Below, piece after piece: positions 42,705 to 50,362 of a stretch of 64,000 nt of DNA. The stretch comes from JACVRW01 sp963739095 (GTDB lineage Bacteria; Actinomycetota; Thermoleophilia; Solirubrobacterales; Thermoleophilaceae). Numbering within the stretch: position 1 is the first letter of the stretch; each line of letters opens with the position of its first letter. A model generated the notes under the pieces. The model saw nothing but the letters and a program-made list of their open reading frames with translations. It searched no databases and was not told the DNA's origin. Made by a program: the position numbers and the translations under genes. The stretch spans positions 186,001 through 250,000 of the forward strand of contig CAVTZF010000001.1 of assembly GCA_963739095.1 (NCBI GenBank). Reading direction: 5' to 3'.

Positions 42705-44369
42705 ATGAGCGGCTGGGCCGAGGCCACCACCATCGGTGACCTGTTGATGCGGTCGGCGGAGGACCGCCCCGACCACGAGGCGATCGTGTTCCCGCACGCC
42801 CGCTTCACCTACGGCGAGGTCGCCCAGCGCGCCACGCTGGCCGCCCGCTCGCTGGCCGCCCTGGGCGTCGGGCGCGGCGATCACGTGGGCCTGCTCATGC
42901 CGAACTGCCCCGACTTCGTCTTCAGCTTCTTCGGCATCCAGCTGCTCGGCGCCGTCCCGGTGCCGATCAACACTCGCTTCCGCGCGCGCGAGCTCGCGTT
43001 CGTGATCGACAACGCCGACCTCGTGGTCCTGCTGACGAGCGACATCGTCGACGACCAGGTCGACTTCGTGGAGCGCCTCGGCGAGACCTTCGAGGACCTG
43101 TCGGGCTCGGAGGATCCCGCGGCGCTCGCCCTCGCCGGGGCGCCCAAGCTCCGCTCGGTGGTGCTCCTGGGCGAGAAGGAGTCGCCCGGCTTCCTCTCCC
43201 AGAGCGCCTACGACGCAAAGGCTGAAGAGGTCGAGGAGTCCCACGTGATGACCGAGCGCGCAATGGTGCGCGTCCGCGACATCGGGCTGATCCTCTTCAC
43301 GTCGGGAACGACCGCGAACCCGAAGGGCTGCCTGCTCACGCACGAGGCGGTGGTGCGCGTCTGGTGCACGGCCGCGTGGAAGCTCCGCATCACGCCCGAG
43401 GACCGCGTCTGGGATGCGCTGCCCATGTTCCACATGTCCTGCCTCGGCCCGATGATGTTCAGCTTCAACATGGGCGCGACGCTCGTGTCCATGCTCCACT
43501 TCGAGCCCGGCGCGGCCCTGGAGCAGATCGAGAAGGAGAGGGCGACCTGGCTCTACTCGGTGTTCCCGCCGATCGCGATGGCGCTGATTCGGCACCCCGA
43601 CTTCGGCGCGCGGGACCTGTCCTCGGTCCGCGGGCTCCTGAACGTCGCGCCGCCCGACACGCTGCGCCTCATGCAGGACGCCTTCCGGCCGGCGGTCCAG
43701 GTGGGCGGCCACTTCGGCATGACCGAGTGCGCCGGCGCGATCACGTGCAACGAGTGGGAGGCAAGCGAGGAGCACCAGGCCGAGACCTGCGGCCCTGCGC
43801 TGCCCGGCGTCGAGGTCAGGGTCGTCGACCCCGAGACCGGCGCTCCGCTCGGGCCGCACCAGACCGGCGAGCTCCAGATCCGCGGCTGCGGCCTCTTCGA
43901 GGGCTACTACCGGCAGCCCGACGAGACCGCCGAGATGTTCGACGCCGACGGCTGGCTCCGCTCCGGCGACCAGGGGCGGATGGACGAGGACGGCCGCGTG
44001 ACCTACCTCGGCCGGCTGAAGGACATGCTGAAGGTCGGCGGGGAGAACGTCGCGCCGTCCGAGATCGAGTCGCATCTCTCCACCCACCCGGCCGTCAAGC
44101 TCGTGCAGGTCGTGGCCGCGCCCGACGAGCGGCTCGACGAGGTTCCGGCCGCCTTCATCGAGCTCGTACCCGGGGAGGAGTTGTCGGCGCACGAGGCCAT
44201 CGAGTACTGCCGCGGCCAGATCGCCAGCTTCAAGGTCCCGCGCCACGTTCGCTTCGTGACCGCCGAGGAGTGGCCGATGTCGGCGACCAAGATCCAGAAG
44301 TTCCGGCTCGAGGAGCGCATCTCCAACGAGCTCGGCGAGGGGTCTCCGGCGCTGGAGGCCACCTCGTGA
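42705..44369 (+). CDS. AMP-dependent acyl-CoA ligase
   Basis: The ATG at 42705 is preceded by gagaggag seven bases upstream, a better start than the GTG nine codons earlier. The 554-residue ANL enzyme has FTSGTTANPKGC near residue 204, GMTECAGA near 341, RSGDQGRMDEDG near 421 and LKDMLKVGGENVAPSEIESH near 440, with TKIQKFRLEERI near the end. It is a close paralogue of the ligases at 8041 and 23257. It is the last gene of the 41434 operon. It may activate the hydroxy acid that the phosphotransferase-like protein then phosphorylates. Confidence 0.93.
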   Translation: MSGWAEATTIGDLLMRSAEDRPDHEAIVFPHARFTYGEVAQRATLAARSLAALGVGRGDHVGLLMPNCPDFVFSFFGIQLLGAVPVPINTRFRARELAFVIDNADLVVLLTSDIVDDQVDFVERLGETFEDLSGSEDPAALALAGAPKLRSVVLLGEKESPGFLSQSAYDAKAEEVEESHVMTERAMVRVRDIGLILFTSGTTANPKGCLLTHEAVVRVWCTAAWKLRITPEDRVWDALPMFHMSCLGPMMFSFNMGATLVSMLHFEPGAALEQIEKERATWLYSVFPPIAMALIRHPDFGARDLSSVRGLLNVAPPDTLRLMQDAFRPAVQVGGHFGMTECAGAITCNEWEASEEHQAETCGPALPGVEVRVVDPETGAPLGPHQTGELQIRGCGLFEGYYRQPDETAEMFDADGWLRSGDQGRMDEDGRVTYLGRLKDMLKVGGENVAPSEIESHLSTHPAVKLVQVVAAPDERLDEVPAAFIELVPGEELSAHEAIEYCRGQIASFKVPRHVRFVTAEEWPMSATKIQKFRLEERISNELGEGSPALEATS

Positions 44370-44401
44370 AGCCCCCCGCGTCCTGACGGCGGCCGGGGCG
44401 C

Positions 44402-44659
44402 TCAGGAAGGGCCCGGCAGGCTGCCCTCGCGGAGCAGCGTGCGCAGCAGCCCGGGCGACCAGGTGTCCTGGTGCTCCCCGAAGGCCTCGGTGCCGTCGGG
44501 GAGCGTCCAGCGCACGACCGAGGCCCACACGAACCAGGGCGTGCTCGGCATCGACATGCGGCTCACGACCTCGCCCTCCGGTTCGAAGGGCCGGTCCGGT
44601 GTCTCGCGGACCCGCCGGGCCCAGAGCTCGCGTCCGGTCTGCTCCGGCGCCGAGCTCAT
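44402..44659 (-). CDS. Small protein of unknown function coupled to phospho-His gene
   Basis: An 85-residue protein whose ATG overlaps the stop of the PEP-utiliser gene (TCAT on the plus strand, ATGA on the minus). It is Trp/Arg-rich (RELWARRVRETPDRPFEPEG, TPWFVWASVVRWTLPDGTEAFG) with a possible short beta hairpin. I recognise no family. Being coupled to a lone phospho-His domain that lacks an acceptor-binding domain, it could supply part of the acceptor site or regulate it. That is a guess from context only. Confidence 0.6.
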   Translation of the reverse strand: MSSAPEQTGRELWARRVRETPDRPFEPEGEVVSRMSMPSTPWFVWASVVRWTLPDGTEAFGEHQDTWSPGLLRTLLREGSLPGPS

Positions 44660-44997
44660 GCCGCCAGCGTGATGCTCCCGTCCTGTCCCAGCTCGACGCG
44701 CTTGCCGTCCGCCGCGGCCGGGTCCTCGATCTCGGCTCCGACGATGCACGGCAGCCCGAACTCGCGGGACACGATGGCGAGGTGCGACGTCATGCCGCCC
44801 GAGCGGCAGACGATGCCGCGCACCTTGGCGAGCAGCGGGATGACCGCCGTCGCCGCCGCGGACTCTGTCAGCAGGATCACCTGGTCCAGGTCGGGCCGCT
44901 TCATCAGCTCGAGCACCTGCTCGATCTGGTCGGCGCTGCAGAGGATGCCCTCGGCCCCCTTGCCCGACACCACCTGCCCGCTTCCGATCGTGGTCAC
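44656..44997 (-). CDS. PEP-utilising phospho-His (swivel) domain protein, split from ATP half
   Basis: A 113-residue protein that is just the mobile phosphohistidine domain of PEP-utilising enzymes: IVCRSGGMTSHLAIVSRE near residue 63, with the phospho-accepting His in TSHLAIV, then FGLPCIVGAEI and a GKRVELGQDG end. GTG start. There is no ATP-grasp domain and no PEP/pyruvate barrel. The ATP-grasp domain occurs alone at 26217-27038, so the two may form one phosphotransferase. It shares an operator with the divergent LLM operon at 45132. Pairing and acceptor are inferred. Confidence 0.85.
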   Translation of the reverse strand: MTTIGSGQVVSGKGAEGILCSADQIEQVLELMKRPDLDQVILLTESAAATAVIPLLAKVRGIVCRSGGMTSHLAIVSREFGLPCIVGAEIEDPAAADGKRVELGQDGSITLAA

Positions 44998-45059
44998 CAG
45001 CCCTCCTCACGCGTGCGGACGAGGCTCCGCCCGACGGCGGCGAAACATACCACTGAACT

Positions 45060-45073
45060 GCCAAACGTTTGAT
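45060..45073. promoter_or_regulatory. TetR-type operator copy 12
   Basis: GCCAAACGTTTGAT keeps eight of ten fixed positions and runs into TAGAAA toward the LLM operon. It is shared with the divergent phospho-His gene. Confidence 0.72.
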
Positions 45074-45131
45074 AGAAAACAGGGGGCGGCCGCCGGCCGG
45101 CGGCGCGGTGCGTCAAGGAGGCGAGGCTCGA

Positions 45132-46211
45132 ATGAGGATCGGCTATCTGATCGACCTGAACAAGGGCGGCTACGACCAGCCGATGCCCACGCCTCAGGAC
45201 GCTCACGACACCATGGAGGCGATGATCCAGGAAGGGATCATCGCCGAGGAGTCGGGTTTCCACTCGCTCCAGGTGCCGCACAGGCACGGGCGCACCGAGT
45301 GCTACCTGCCGGGGCCCGAGCAGATCCTGACCGTCCTCGCGCGGGAGACCGAGAAGGTCGCGCTCGGGAGCTTCACCTACATCGGGACGCTCTACCACCC
45401 GATGAAGGGCGCCGAGCAGTTCTCCGTGATCGACAACCTGTCGAAGGGCCGCGTCTACACGACCGTCTCGCGCGGATTCCACCCGGGCTACTGGATGCAG
45501 TACGGCATCCCGCAGGAGCACCTGCTCGGCCGCTTCAACGAGCAGATCGCGATCTGGCGCGAGGCGTTCAAGGGCGAGCGCTTCGACTTCGACGGCAAGT
45601 ACTGGCAGGTCGAGCAGGGCCTGCTCGCGCCGCAGCCCTACCAGGAGGGCGGCTGGCCGCTGTGGGGCGGGGGCAACGCGAACCCCGCGGCGATCAGGCG
45701 CTCGGCCAAGTACGGCGAGGCGTGGACCTGCGACCCCTCACCGCTCGACAAGGCCGTCTGGGACGAGCGCACCACCTCCTACAAGGAGTACGCGGAGGAG
45801 CTCGGCAAGCAGCCCTTCATCGTGCTGATGCGCGACGGCTGGGTCTCCGACACCTACGAGCAGGCGGCGGAGGAGTTCGGGACCCACTACGTGAACGAGA
45901 CGATGTTCTACTTCCGCCAGGGCATCTACACGCACCACCCGGACTTCAACACGGAGGCCGACATCACGATGGAGAAGCTCCGTCCCCATCTGATCATCGG
46001 CAACGCGCAGCAGTGCATCGAGGCGCTCGAGCGCTACCACGAGGATTTCGGCGTCGACTACTTCACGATGCGCTTCCGCATGGTCGAGGGGCCGTCGCTC
46101 GAGATGGCGGCCGAGCAGATCCGGCGCTTCGGCGAGGAGGTCGTGCAGCCGATCCACAAGAAGTACCCGGCGCCCGACCATCCCGCCATCCCCGCGGTCT
46201 GCAGGTGGTAG
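45132..46211 (+). CDS. LLM flavin/F420-dependent oxidoreductase
   Basis: A 359-residue enzyme starting MRIGYLIDLNKGGYDQP, with aaggaggcgagg before the ATG. It shows VALGSFTYIGTLYHPMKGAE near residue 77, TTVSRGFHPGYWMQYGIPQE near 112, GGWPLWGGGNANPAA near 174 and IVLMRDGWVSDTYEQAA near 232. It is a close paralogue of the protein at 13998 along the full length. It heads a six-gene unit (LLM, unknown tandem protein, CMD, SnoaL, SDR, mycofactocin-type SDR). Substrate unknown; the F420/FMN preference cannot be decided from sequence. Confidence 0.9.
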   Translation: MRIGYLIDLNKGGYDQPMPTPQDAHDTMEAMIQEGIIAEESGFHSLQVPHRHGRTECYLPGPEQILTVLARETEKVALGSFTYIGTLYHPMKGAEQFSVIDNLSKGRVYTTVSRGFHPGYWMQYGIPQEHLLGRFNEQIAIWREAFKGERFDFDGKYWQVEQGLLAPQPYQEGGWPLWGGGNANPAAIRRSAKYGEAWTCDPSPLDKAVWDERTTSYKEYAEELGKQPFIVLMRDGWVSDTYEQAAEEFGTHYVNETMFYFRQGIYTHHPDFNTEADITMEKLRPHLIIGNAQQCIEALERYHEDFGVDYFTMRFRMVEGPSLEMAAEQIRRFGEEVVQPIHKKYPAPDHPAIPAVCRW

Positions 46212-46213
46212 CC

Positions 46214-47728
46214 GTGGGCTTCGACCGGCTATTCGACGACGAGCAGCTGGACCTGCTCGCCACGCCGCTGTCGATCCGGCTCGAGCGCGCAGCCAAGGCG
46301 CGGGACGCCGAGGCTGCGGCGGGCATCGCCGACGAGATGGACGGCGAGACGCTCGCTATCTACGACGCCTACCTCAACTGGATGGGCGTGCTCCAGGGCT
46401 ACATCGTGCGGCGCGGGGGCGAGGAGGCCCACGACGAGGCGATGCGCTGGGTCGCGGAGCACGGCCTGCGCCCGTTCCTGCGCGCCTATGAGGGTCTTGA
46501 CCTCCGCGGCCGGGCGCTGCTGCTCGCCGAGCAGCTGCGCGCGAACGGCTCGACCTTCTCGGTCGAGGCGAGCCCCGGGCGCGTGCGCTTCGTCTGCGAC
46601 CCGTGGGGCCCGCAGCGCTGGTGGCGCGCCCGCTCCGGGTGGGAGGACAGCGAGCCGCGCCGATACGAGGGCGAGCGGATCGTCTACCCGAGCTACGGCG
46701 GCGGCGAGGATGCTCGCGGCAACTTCCCGACCCTCCACGGAGCCCGAGCGCTGACGCAGGGCCGCGACTCGCTGCCCTGCGTGCTCGTGCCGGAGATCCA
46801 GTTCCTCGAGATCATCCCGATCGAGATGTGGGGCCGGCCGCTCGCCGTCCTCGGCCTACCGGACGAGCCCGACGGGGTGGTCACGCTCGACATGTACGCG
46901 GACCCGGCGGACGTGCCGGCCGAGGCCTACGAACGCGTCGGCTTCGCGCGACCCGAGTCGGGCGTGGAGGCGGACGACCCGGCGTCGACGCTGTCAGCCG
47001 AGGAGGCGGAGCGCGCCGCAACGCCGCTGTCGGTCCAGGTCCGCAAGGCGCTCGCGGCCGGTGACTGGGAGCGCGTGCTCGAGGTGTCGGCCGGCATGGA
47101 CCGCGAGCTCGTGGGGGCGAAGGACCCCTACGGCGTCGAGATCGCCGGGCTGCTCTCGTGGATCGCGCGCCGCTACGGCGAGGCGGCCGGCGAGGAGTCG
47201 CTCGCGGAGACGGCCGAGGTCGTGATGAAGCCGTTCCTCGAGGGCGTGCGCGACCTCGACATCAGCGAATCCGTGCCGGCCTGGGCGGTCGCGTGGCGCT
47301 CGCACGGCTCGACCTTCTGGATCGAGGAGCACGACGAGTACGTCGTCTTCCGCGGCCGGCCACTCGGGGCATGCGCGCGCATGTGGGCCTCCGCTTACCA
47401 GCCCGAGGTGGAGCGGATCTCCGAGAGCCGCGTGCGCTACCCGACCTTCGGGTCCTTCCAGGCGCCCGCGTCGTTCCACAAGATGCGCGAGCCGCGCGGG
47501 ATCACGCACGGCAAGGTCGGCTACCCGATCTACTCGTGCCACTGCCACATGCTGCACGAGATCTATCCGATCGATCAGATCGGGCGGCCGCTGTGGGTCG
47601 AGCTGCACCCGCTCGACGATCCCGACGGCGAGACCGTCCACGTGCACTGGAAGGACCCCGACGCCTGGCCCGAGCACTACTACGAGCAGGTCGGCCGGCG
47701 CAAGCCGGCGTCCGTGGGAGGCGAGTAA
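46214..47728 (+). CDS. Unrecognised protein with two tandem copies of one domain
   Basis: A 504-residue protein from a GTG two bases after the LLM gene. I do not recognise a family. It contains two homologous halves: about residues 16-250 and 269-500. Each opens with ATPLS, then a helical segment, AL..GL.DL-type sequence, a GSTF strand (NGSTFSVEA and HGSTFWIEE), a Y-P-S/T-YG/FG stretch (RIVYPSYGG and RVRYPTFGS) and an EI-IPIE/YPID-GRPL segment. Only the second half has CHCHMLH (442-448), which could bind metal or heme. No signal peptide or membrane segment. The context suggests a substrate- or cofactor-handling role with the LLM enzyme. Confidence 0.75.
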   Translation: MGFDRLFDDEQLDLLATPLSIRLERAAKARDAEAAAGIADEMDGETLAIYDAYLNWMGVLQGYIVRRGGEEAHDEAMRWVAEHGLRPFLRAYEGLDLRGRALLLAEQLRANGSTFSVEASPGRVRFVCDPWGPQRWWRARSGWEDSEPRRYEGERIVYPSYGGGEDARGNFPTLHGARALTQGRDSLPCVLVPEIQFLEIIPIEMWGRPLAVLGLPDEPDGVVTLDMYADPADVPAEAYERVGFARPESGVEADDPASTLSAEEAERAATPLSVQVRKALAAGDWERVLEVSAGMDRELVGAKDPYGVEIAGLLSWIARRYGEAAGEESLAETAEVVMKPFLEGVRDLDISESVPAWAVAWRSHGSTFWIEEHDEYVVFRGRPLGACARMWASAYQPEVERISESRVRYPTFGSFQAPASFHKMREPRGITHGKVGYPIYSCHCHMLHEIYPIDQIGRPLWVELHPLDDPDGETVHVHWKDPDAWPEHYYEQVGRRKPASVGGE

Positions 47729-48277
47729 ATGAGCACCGAGAGCGTGCGGCTGCCCATCATCGGTCCGCAGGGAGAGCCGCGGCTGCCGGCGGTGCCGGGC
47801 GTGGACGGCAAGTTCAACGGCGTGATGGCGTGGCGGCCGGAGCTGATGGAAGCCTTCTTCGGCTTCTACGCCACGCTCTGGACCGACGGCGTCCTCGACA
47901 TGCGCATCAAGGACCTCGCGCGCATGAAGATCGCCCGCACGGTCGGCTGCCGGATCTGCCAGAACACGCGCTTCAAGGTCGCCGAGGGCCATACGGTCGA
48001 GGCCGACTACGCGGAAATCGACCGCGTCGACGAGGGCTCGTACACGGACGCCGAGAAGGCCGCGCTGAACTACGTCGAGGCCTTCTGCGTGAACGCGGCG
48101 ATGATCACCGACGAGATGGTCGAGGAGCTGCGCCGCCACTTCTCGGAGGCCGAGATCATCGAGCTGTCGATCCTCATCGGCACGGTCAGCGGGTTCGCGA
48201 AGATCAACGTCGCGCTGAACATCGCGCCGGACAACGAGGAGCTGCAGCTGTTCGACTTCGCGAAGCCGGTCGCGTGA
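47729..48277 (+). CDS. AhpD/carboxymuconolactone decarboxylase-like protein
   Basis: A 182-residue CMD-family protein beginning directly after the tandem protein's TAA. It has RIKDLARMKIARTVGCRICQ, where Cys-x-x-Cys is CRIC, followed by NTRFKVAEG and a second conserved helix, HFSEAEIIELSILIGTVSGF. It is related to the 24926 protein but carries a longer N-terminus (LPAVPGVDGKFNGVMAWRPE). The likely role is redox or gamma-carboxymuconolactone-type chemistry; the substrate is not readable. Its stop overlaps the next start (GTGA). Confidence 0.85.
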   Translation: MSTESVRLPIIGPQGEPRLPAVPGVDGKFNGVMAWRPELMEAFFGFYATLWTDGVLDMRIKDLARMKIARTVGCRICQNTRFKVAEGHTVEADYAEIDRVDEGSYTDAEKAALNYVEAFCVNAAMITDEMVEELRRHFSEAEIIELSILIGTVSGFAKINVALNIAPDNEELQLFDFAKPVA

Positions 48278-48732
48278 GCGTGGGCAGCGAAGCGGACGAA
48301 CGCCTCGCCCTGCGGGCTCTCGTCGACTCCTACGCGCAGGCGGTGGATGCGCGCGACGCGGACCGCTTCGCGGGGCTGTTCGCGCCTGACGGCGAGCTGG
48401 TCGTGTACGAGCCCGAGGAGGACGAGCCCTCGATCGCCTGGCGCGGGCCCGACGAGCTGCGCGCCGTGATGAAGCTGCTCTCCTCGTACAGCACGACCTT
48501 CCACCTGATGGCGAACCACACCTGCGAGCTCGACGGCGACACGGCGTCCGGCGAGGTGTACTGCCTCGCCCATCACCTCACGGAGGAGGGCTCGAAGGGC
48601 GACAACACGTTGATGGTGATCCGCTACCGCGACCGCTACACGAAGGCCGACGGCGCCTGGCGCTTCGAACGGCGCGACGTGATGCGGCAGTGGACGGAGC
48701 ACCACTCGGCGGAGCGAGCCCGGCTGGTCTGA
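48274..48732 (+). CDS. SnoaL/NTF2-like protein
   Basis: A 152-residue NTF2-fold protein: LRALVDSYAQAVDARDADRF, LFAPDGELVVYEP, NHTCELDGDTASGEVYCLAH and DRYTKADGAWRFERRDV. The Tyr, Asp and His positions resemble the scytalone dehydratase/ketosteroid isomerase group, but no catalytic set is certain. It is less similar to the 40799/57113 pair than those are to each other. The GTG overlaps the CMD stop and its TGA overlaps the SDR ATG, so it is tightly coupled. It may act as a dehydratase or isomerase on SDR or LLM products. Confidence 0.8.
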   Translation: MSVGSEADERLALRALVDSYAQAVDARDADRFAGLFAPDGELVVYEPEEDEPSIAWRGPDELRAVMKLLSSYSTTFHLMANHTCELDGDTASGEVYCLAHHLTEEGSKGDNTLMVIRYRDRYTKADGAWRFERRDVMRQWTEHHSAERARLV

Positions 48733-49475
48733 TGACCCTCGAGGGCGCCGGGGCGGTGGTGACCGGGGCGGGCTCGGGGATGGGACGCGCGACGTCGCAC
48801 GCCGCCGCCGCTGCCGGCATGCGGGTGATGTGCGTCGACGTGGCCGGCGCCGGCGCGACGGTCGACGAGCTCACGGGCACGGGATGCGACGCGCACGCGC
48901 TCGAGGCGGACGTGAGCAGCGCGGCCGACTGGGAGCGCGTCGCCGCGAGCGCGCCCGAGCTCGTCGGCGAGGTCCTACTGCTCGCGAACATCGCCGGTGT
49001 ACAGCCGCAGGGCGACACCGTCCTCGACCAGGACGAGGACGGCTGGGACCGGATCGTCGGGGTCAACCTGAAGGGCGTGTGGCTCGGCATGCGTGCGTTC
49101 CTGCCGGGCATGCTCGAGCGCGGCAAGGGGCGCATCGTGAACGTCGCCTCGCTCGCGGCCGAGGTCGGGCTGCCGGGGCTCGCCGCCTACAGCGCCTCCA
49201 AGGCGGGGGTGGCGGGGCTCACGCGGCAGGCGGCGGTCGAGTACGCCGCCGCGGGGATCTGCATCAACGCGCTGGCGCCCGGGATGATCGAGACGCCGAT
49301 GATCACCCACAACCCGCCGGAGGCGCTCGCAGCGTTCCTGGAGAAGACGCCGGCGGGCCGCCCGGGTCGGCCGGAGGAGATCGCGGAGATCATCCTCTTC
49401 CTGGCGGGCCCGGGCGCGGCGTTCATAACTGGTCAAACGATCTCCGTCGATGGGGGGTGGGGCATCCGGGGCTGA
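48732..49475 (+). CDS. Short-chain dehydrogenase/reductase
   Basis: A 247-residue classical SDR with TGAGSGMGRA, ANIAG in place of NNAG, Ser in NVASLAAEVG and AYSASKAG. The C-terminal VDGGWGIRG is the usual FabG-like end. The ATG shares a base with the preceding SnoaL-like gene's TGA, so the pair is coupled; a start 14 codons earlier lies within that gene and is less likely. It is an NAD(P)-dependent alcohol/ketone oxidoreductase. Confidence 0.9.
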   Translation: MTLEGAGAVVTGAGSGMGRATSHAAAAAGMRVMCVDVAGAGATVDELTGTGCDAHALEADVSSAADWERVAASAPELVGEVLLLANIAGVQPQGDTVLDQDEDGWDRIVGVNLKGVWLGMRAFLPGMLERGKGRIVNVASLAAEVGLPGLAAYSASKAGVAGLTRQAAVEYAAAGICINALAPGMIETPMITHNPPEALAAFLEKTPAGRPGRPEEIAEIILFLAGPGAAFITGQTISVDGGWGIRG

Positions 49476-49488
49476 CCGGATGCGAGCC

Positions 49489-50316
49489 ATGGGACGACTG
49501 GACGGACGGGTTGGACTGATCACGGGCGCGGCGCGCGGCCAGGGCCGCTCGCACGCCGTCAACTTCGCGGAGGAGGGAGCTGATCTCGTCCTCCTCGACA
49601 TCGGGAAGGACATCCCGGAGAGCGACTACAAGCTCGGGAGCAACGAGCAGCTCGAGGCCACCGCGGAGCGCTGCCGCGAGCTCGGCAGGCGCGTCGTCAC
49701 GGTCCTGTGCGACGTGCGCGACCACGAGGCCGTCGACGAGGCCACGGCCTCCGCGGTCGCGGAGATCGGCAAGATCGACGTGCTGATCAACAACGCCGGC
49801 ATCTCGAGCCCGACGGGGGCCAGCCACGAGCTCCCGGTGGAGGGCTGGCGGCGCGTCATGGACATCAACCTCGACGGCTCATGGCACGTGGGCCGCGCGG
49901 TGGCCCGTCACATGATCGAGCGCGGTGAGGGCGGGGCGATCATCAACATCGCGTCGGCGGCCGGGCTGAAGGCGTTCGCGGGCAACGTCGCCTACGTGGC
50001 GTCGAAGCACGGCGTGATCGGGCTGACCCGCGCAATGGCGGTCGATCTGGCGCCCTACCGGATCCGGGTCAACGCGCTCTGCCCCGGCTCGGTTCGCGAC
50101 GACCCGGACCTCGACAGCCAGATGCTGAGCGCGCTGGCCGACGAGTGGCAGGTGCCTCAGGATCAGTACGAGGAGGCGTTCGCCGAGTACCACCTGCTGC
50201 CGACGCTGCTCGAGGCGCGAGACATCTCGCGCGCATGCGTCTGGCTCGCCTCCGACGACGGCATGCGTGTGACGGGCTCCATCATCCCGGTCGACGCCGG
50301 GCTGGTCACGCGCTAG
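49489..50316 (+). CDS. Mycofactocin-type short-chain dehydrogenase
   Basis: It has TGAARGQGRSHAV at the cofactor site and the extra segment seen in mycofactocin-coupled SDRs: LLDIGKDIPESDYKLGSNEQ followed by LEATAERCRELGRRV and CDVRD. The catalytic part is NIASAAGLKA and YVASKHGV, and the end IIPVDAGLVTR is typical. Such enzymes hold NAD tightly and pass electrons to mycofactocin rather than exchanging the cofactor. The ATG at 49489 gives the family's MGRLDG start; one at 49480 is also possible. It follows the previous SDR after 13 bases and ends the operon. No mycofactocin biosynthesis gene is in the window. Confidence 0.85.
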   Translation: MGRLDGRVGLITGAARGQGRSHAVNFAEEGADLVLLDIGKDIPESDYKLGSNEQLEATAERCRELGRRVVTVLCDVRDHEAVDEATASAVAEIGKIDVLINNAGISSPTGASHELPVEGWRRVMDINLDGSWHVGRAVARHMIERGEGGAIINIASAAGLKAFAGNVAYVASKHGVIGLTRAMAVDLAPYRIRVNALCPGSVRDDPDLDSQMLSALADEWQVPQDQYEEAFAEYHLLPTLLEARDISRACVWLASDDGMRVTGSIIPVDAGLVTR

Positions 50317-50335
50317 CGCGCCCGCCGGTGCGTCA

Positions 50336-50349
50336 ACCCAACGTTTGGT
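50336..50349. promoter_or_regulatory. TetR-type operator copy 13
   Basis: ACCCAACGTTTGGT matches all ten fixed positions. It lies 13 bases before the exporter GTG; TTAACAT follows as a possible -10, so the leader would be very short. Confidence 0.8.
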
Positions 50350-50362
50350 TAACATCGCGGCG

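Noticed and set aside
44471..46213. A long frame extending upstream of the tandem-domain protein
   Set aside because: It passes through the phospho-His and LLM genes in the wrong frame with Arg-rich shadow sequence. The family-like sequence starts at the GTG at 46214.
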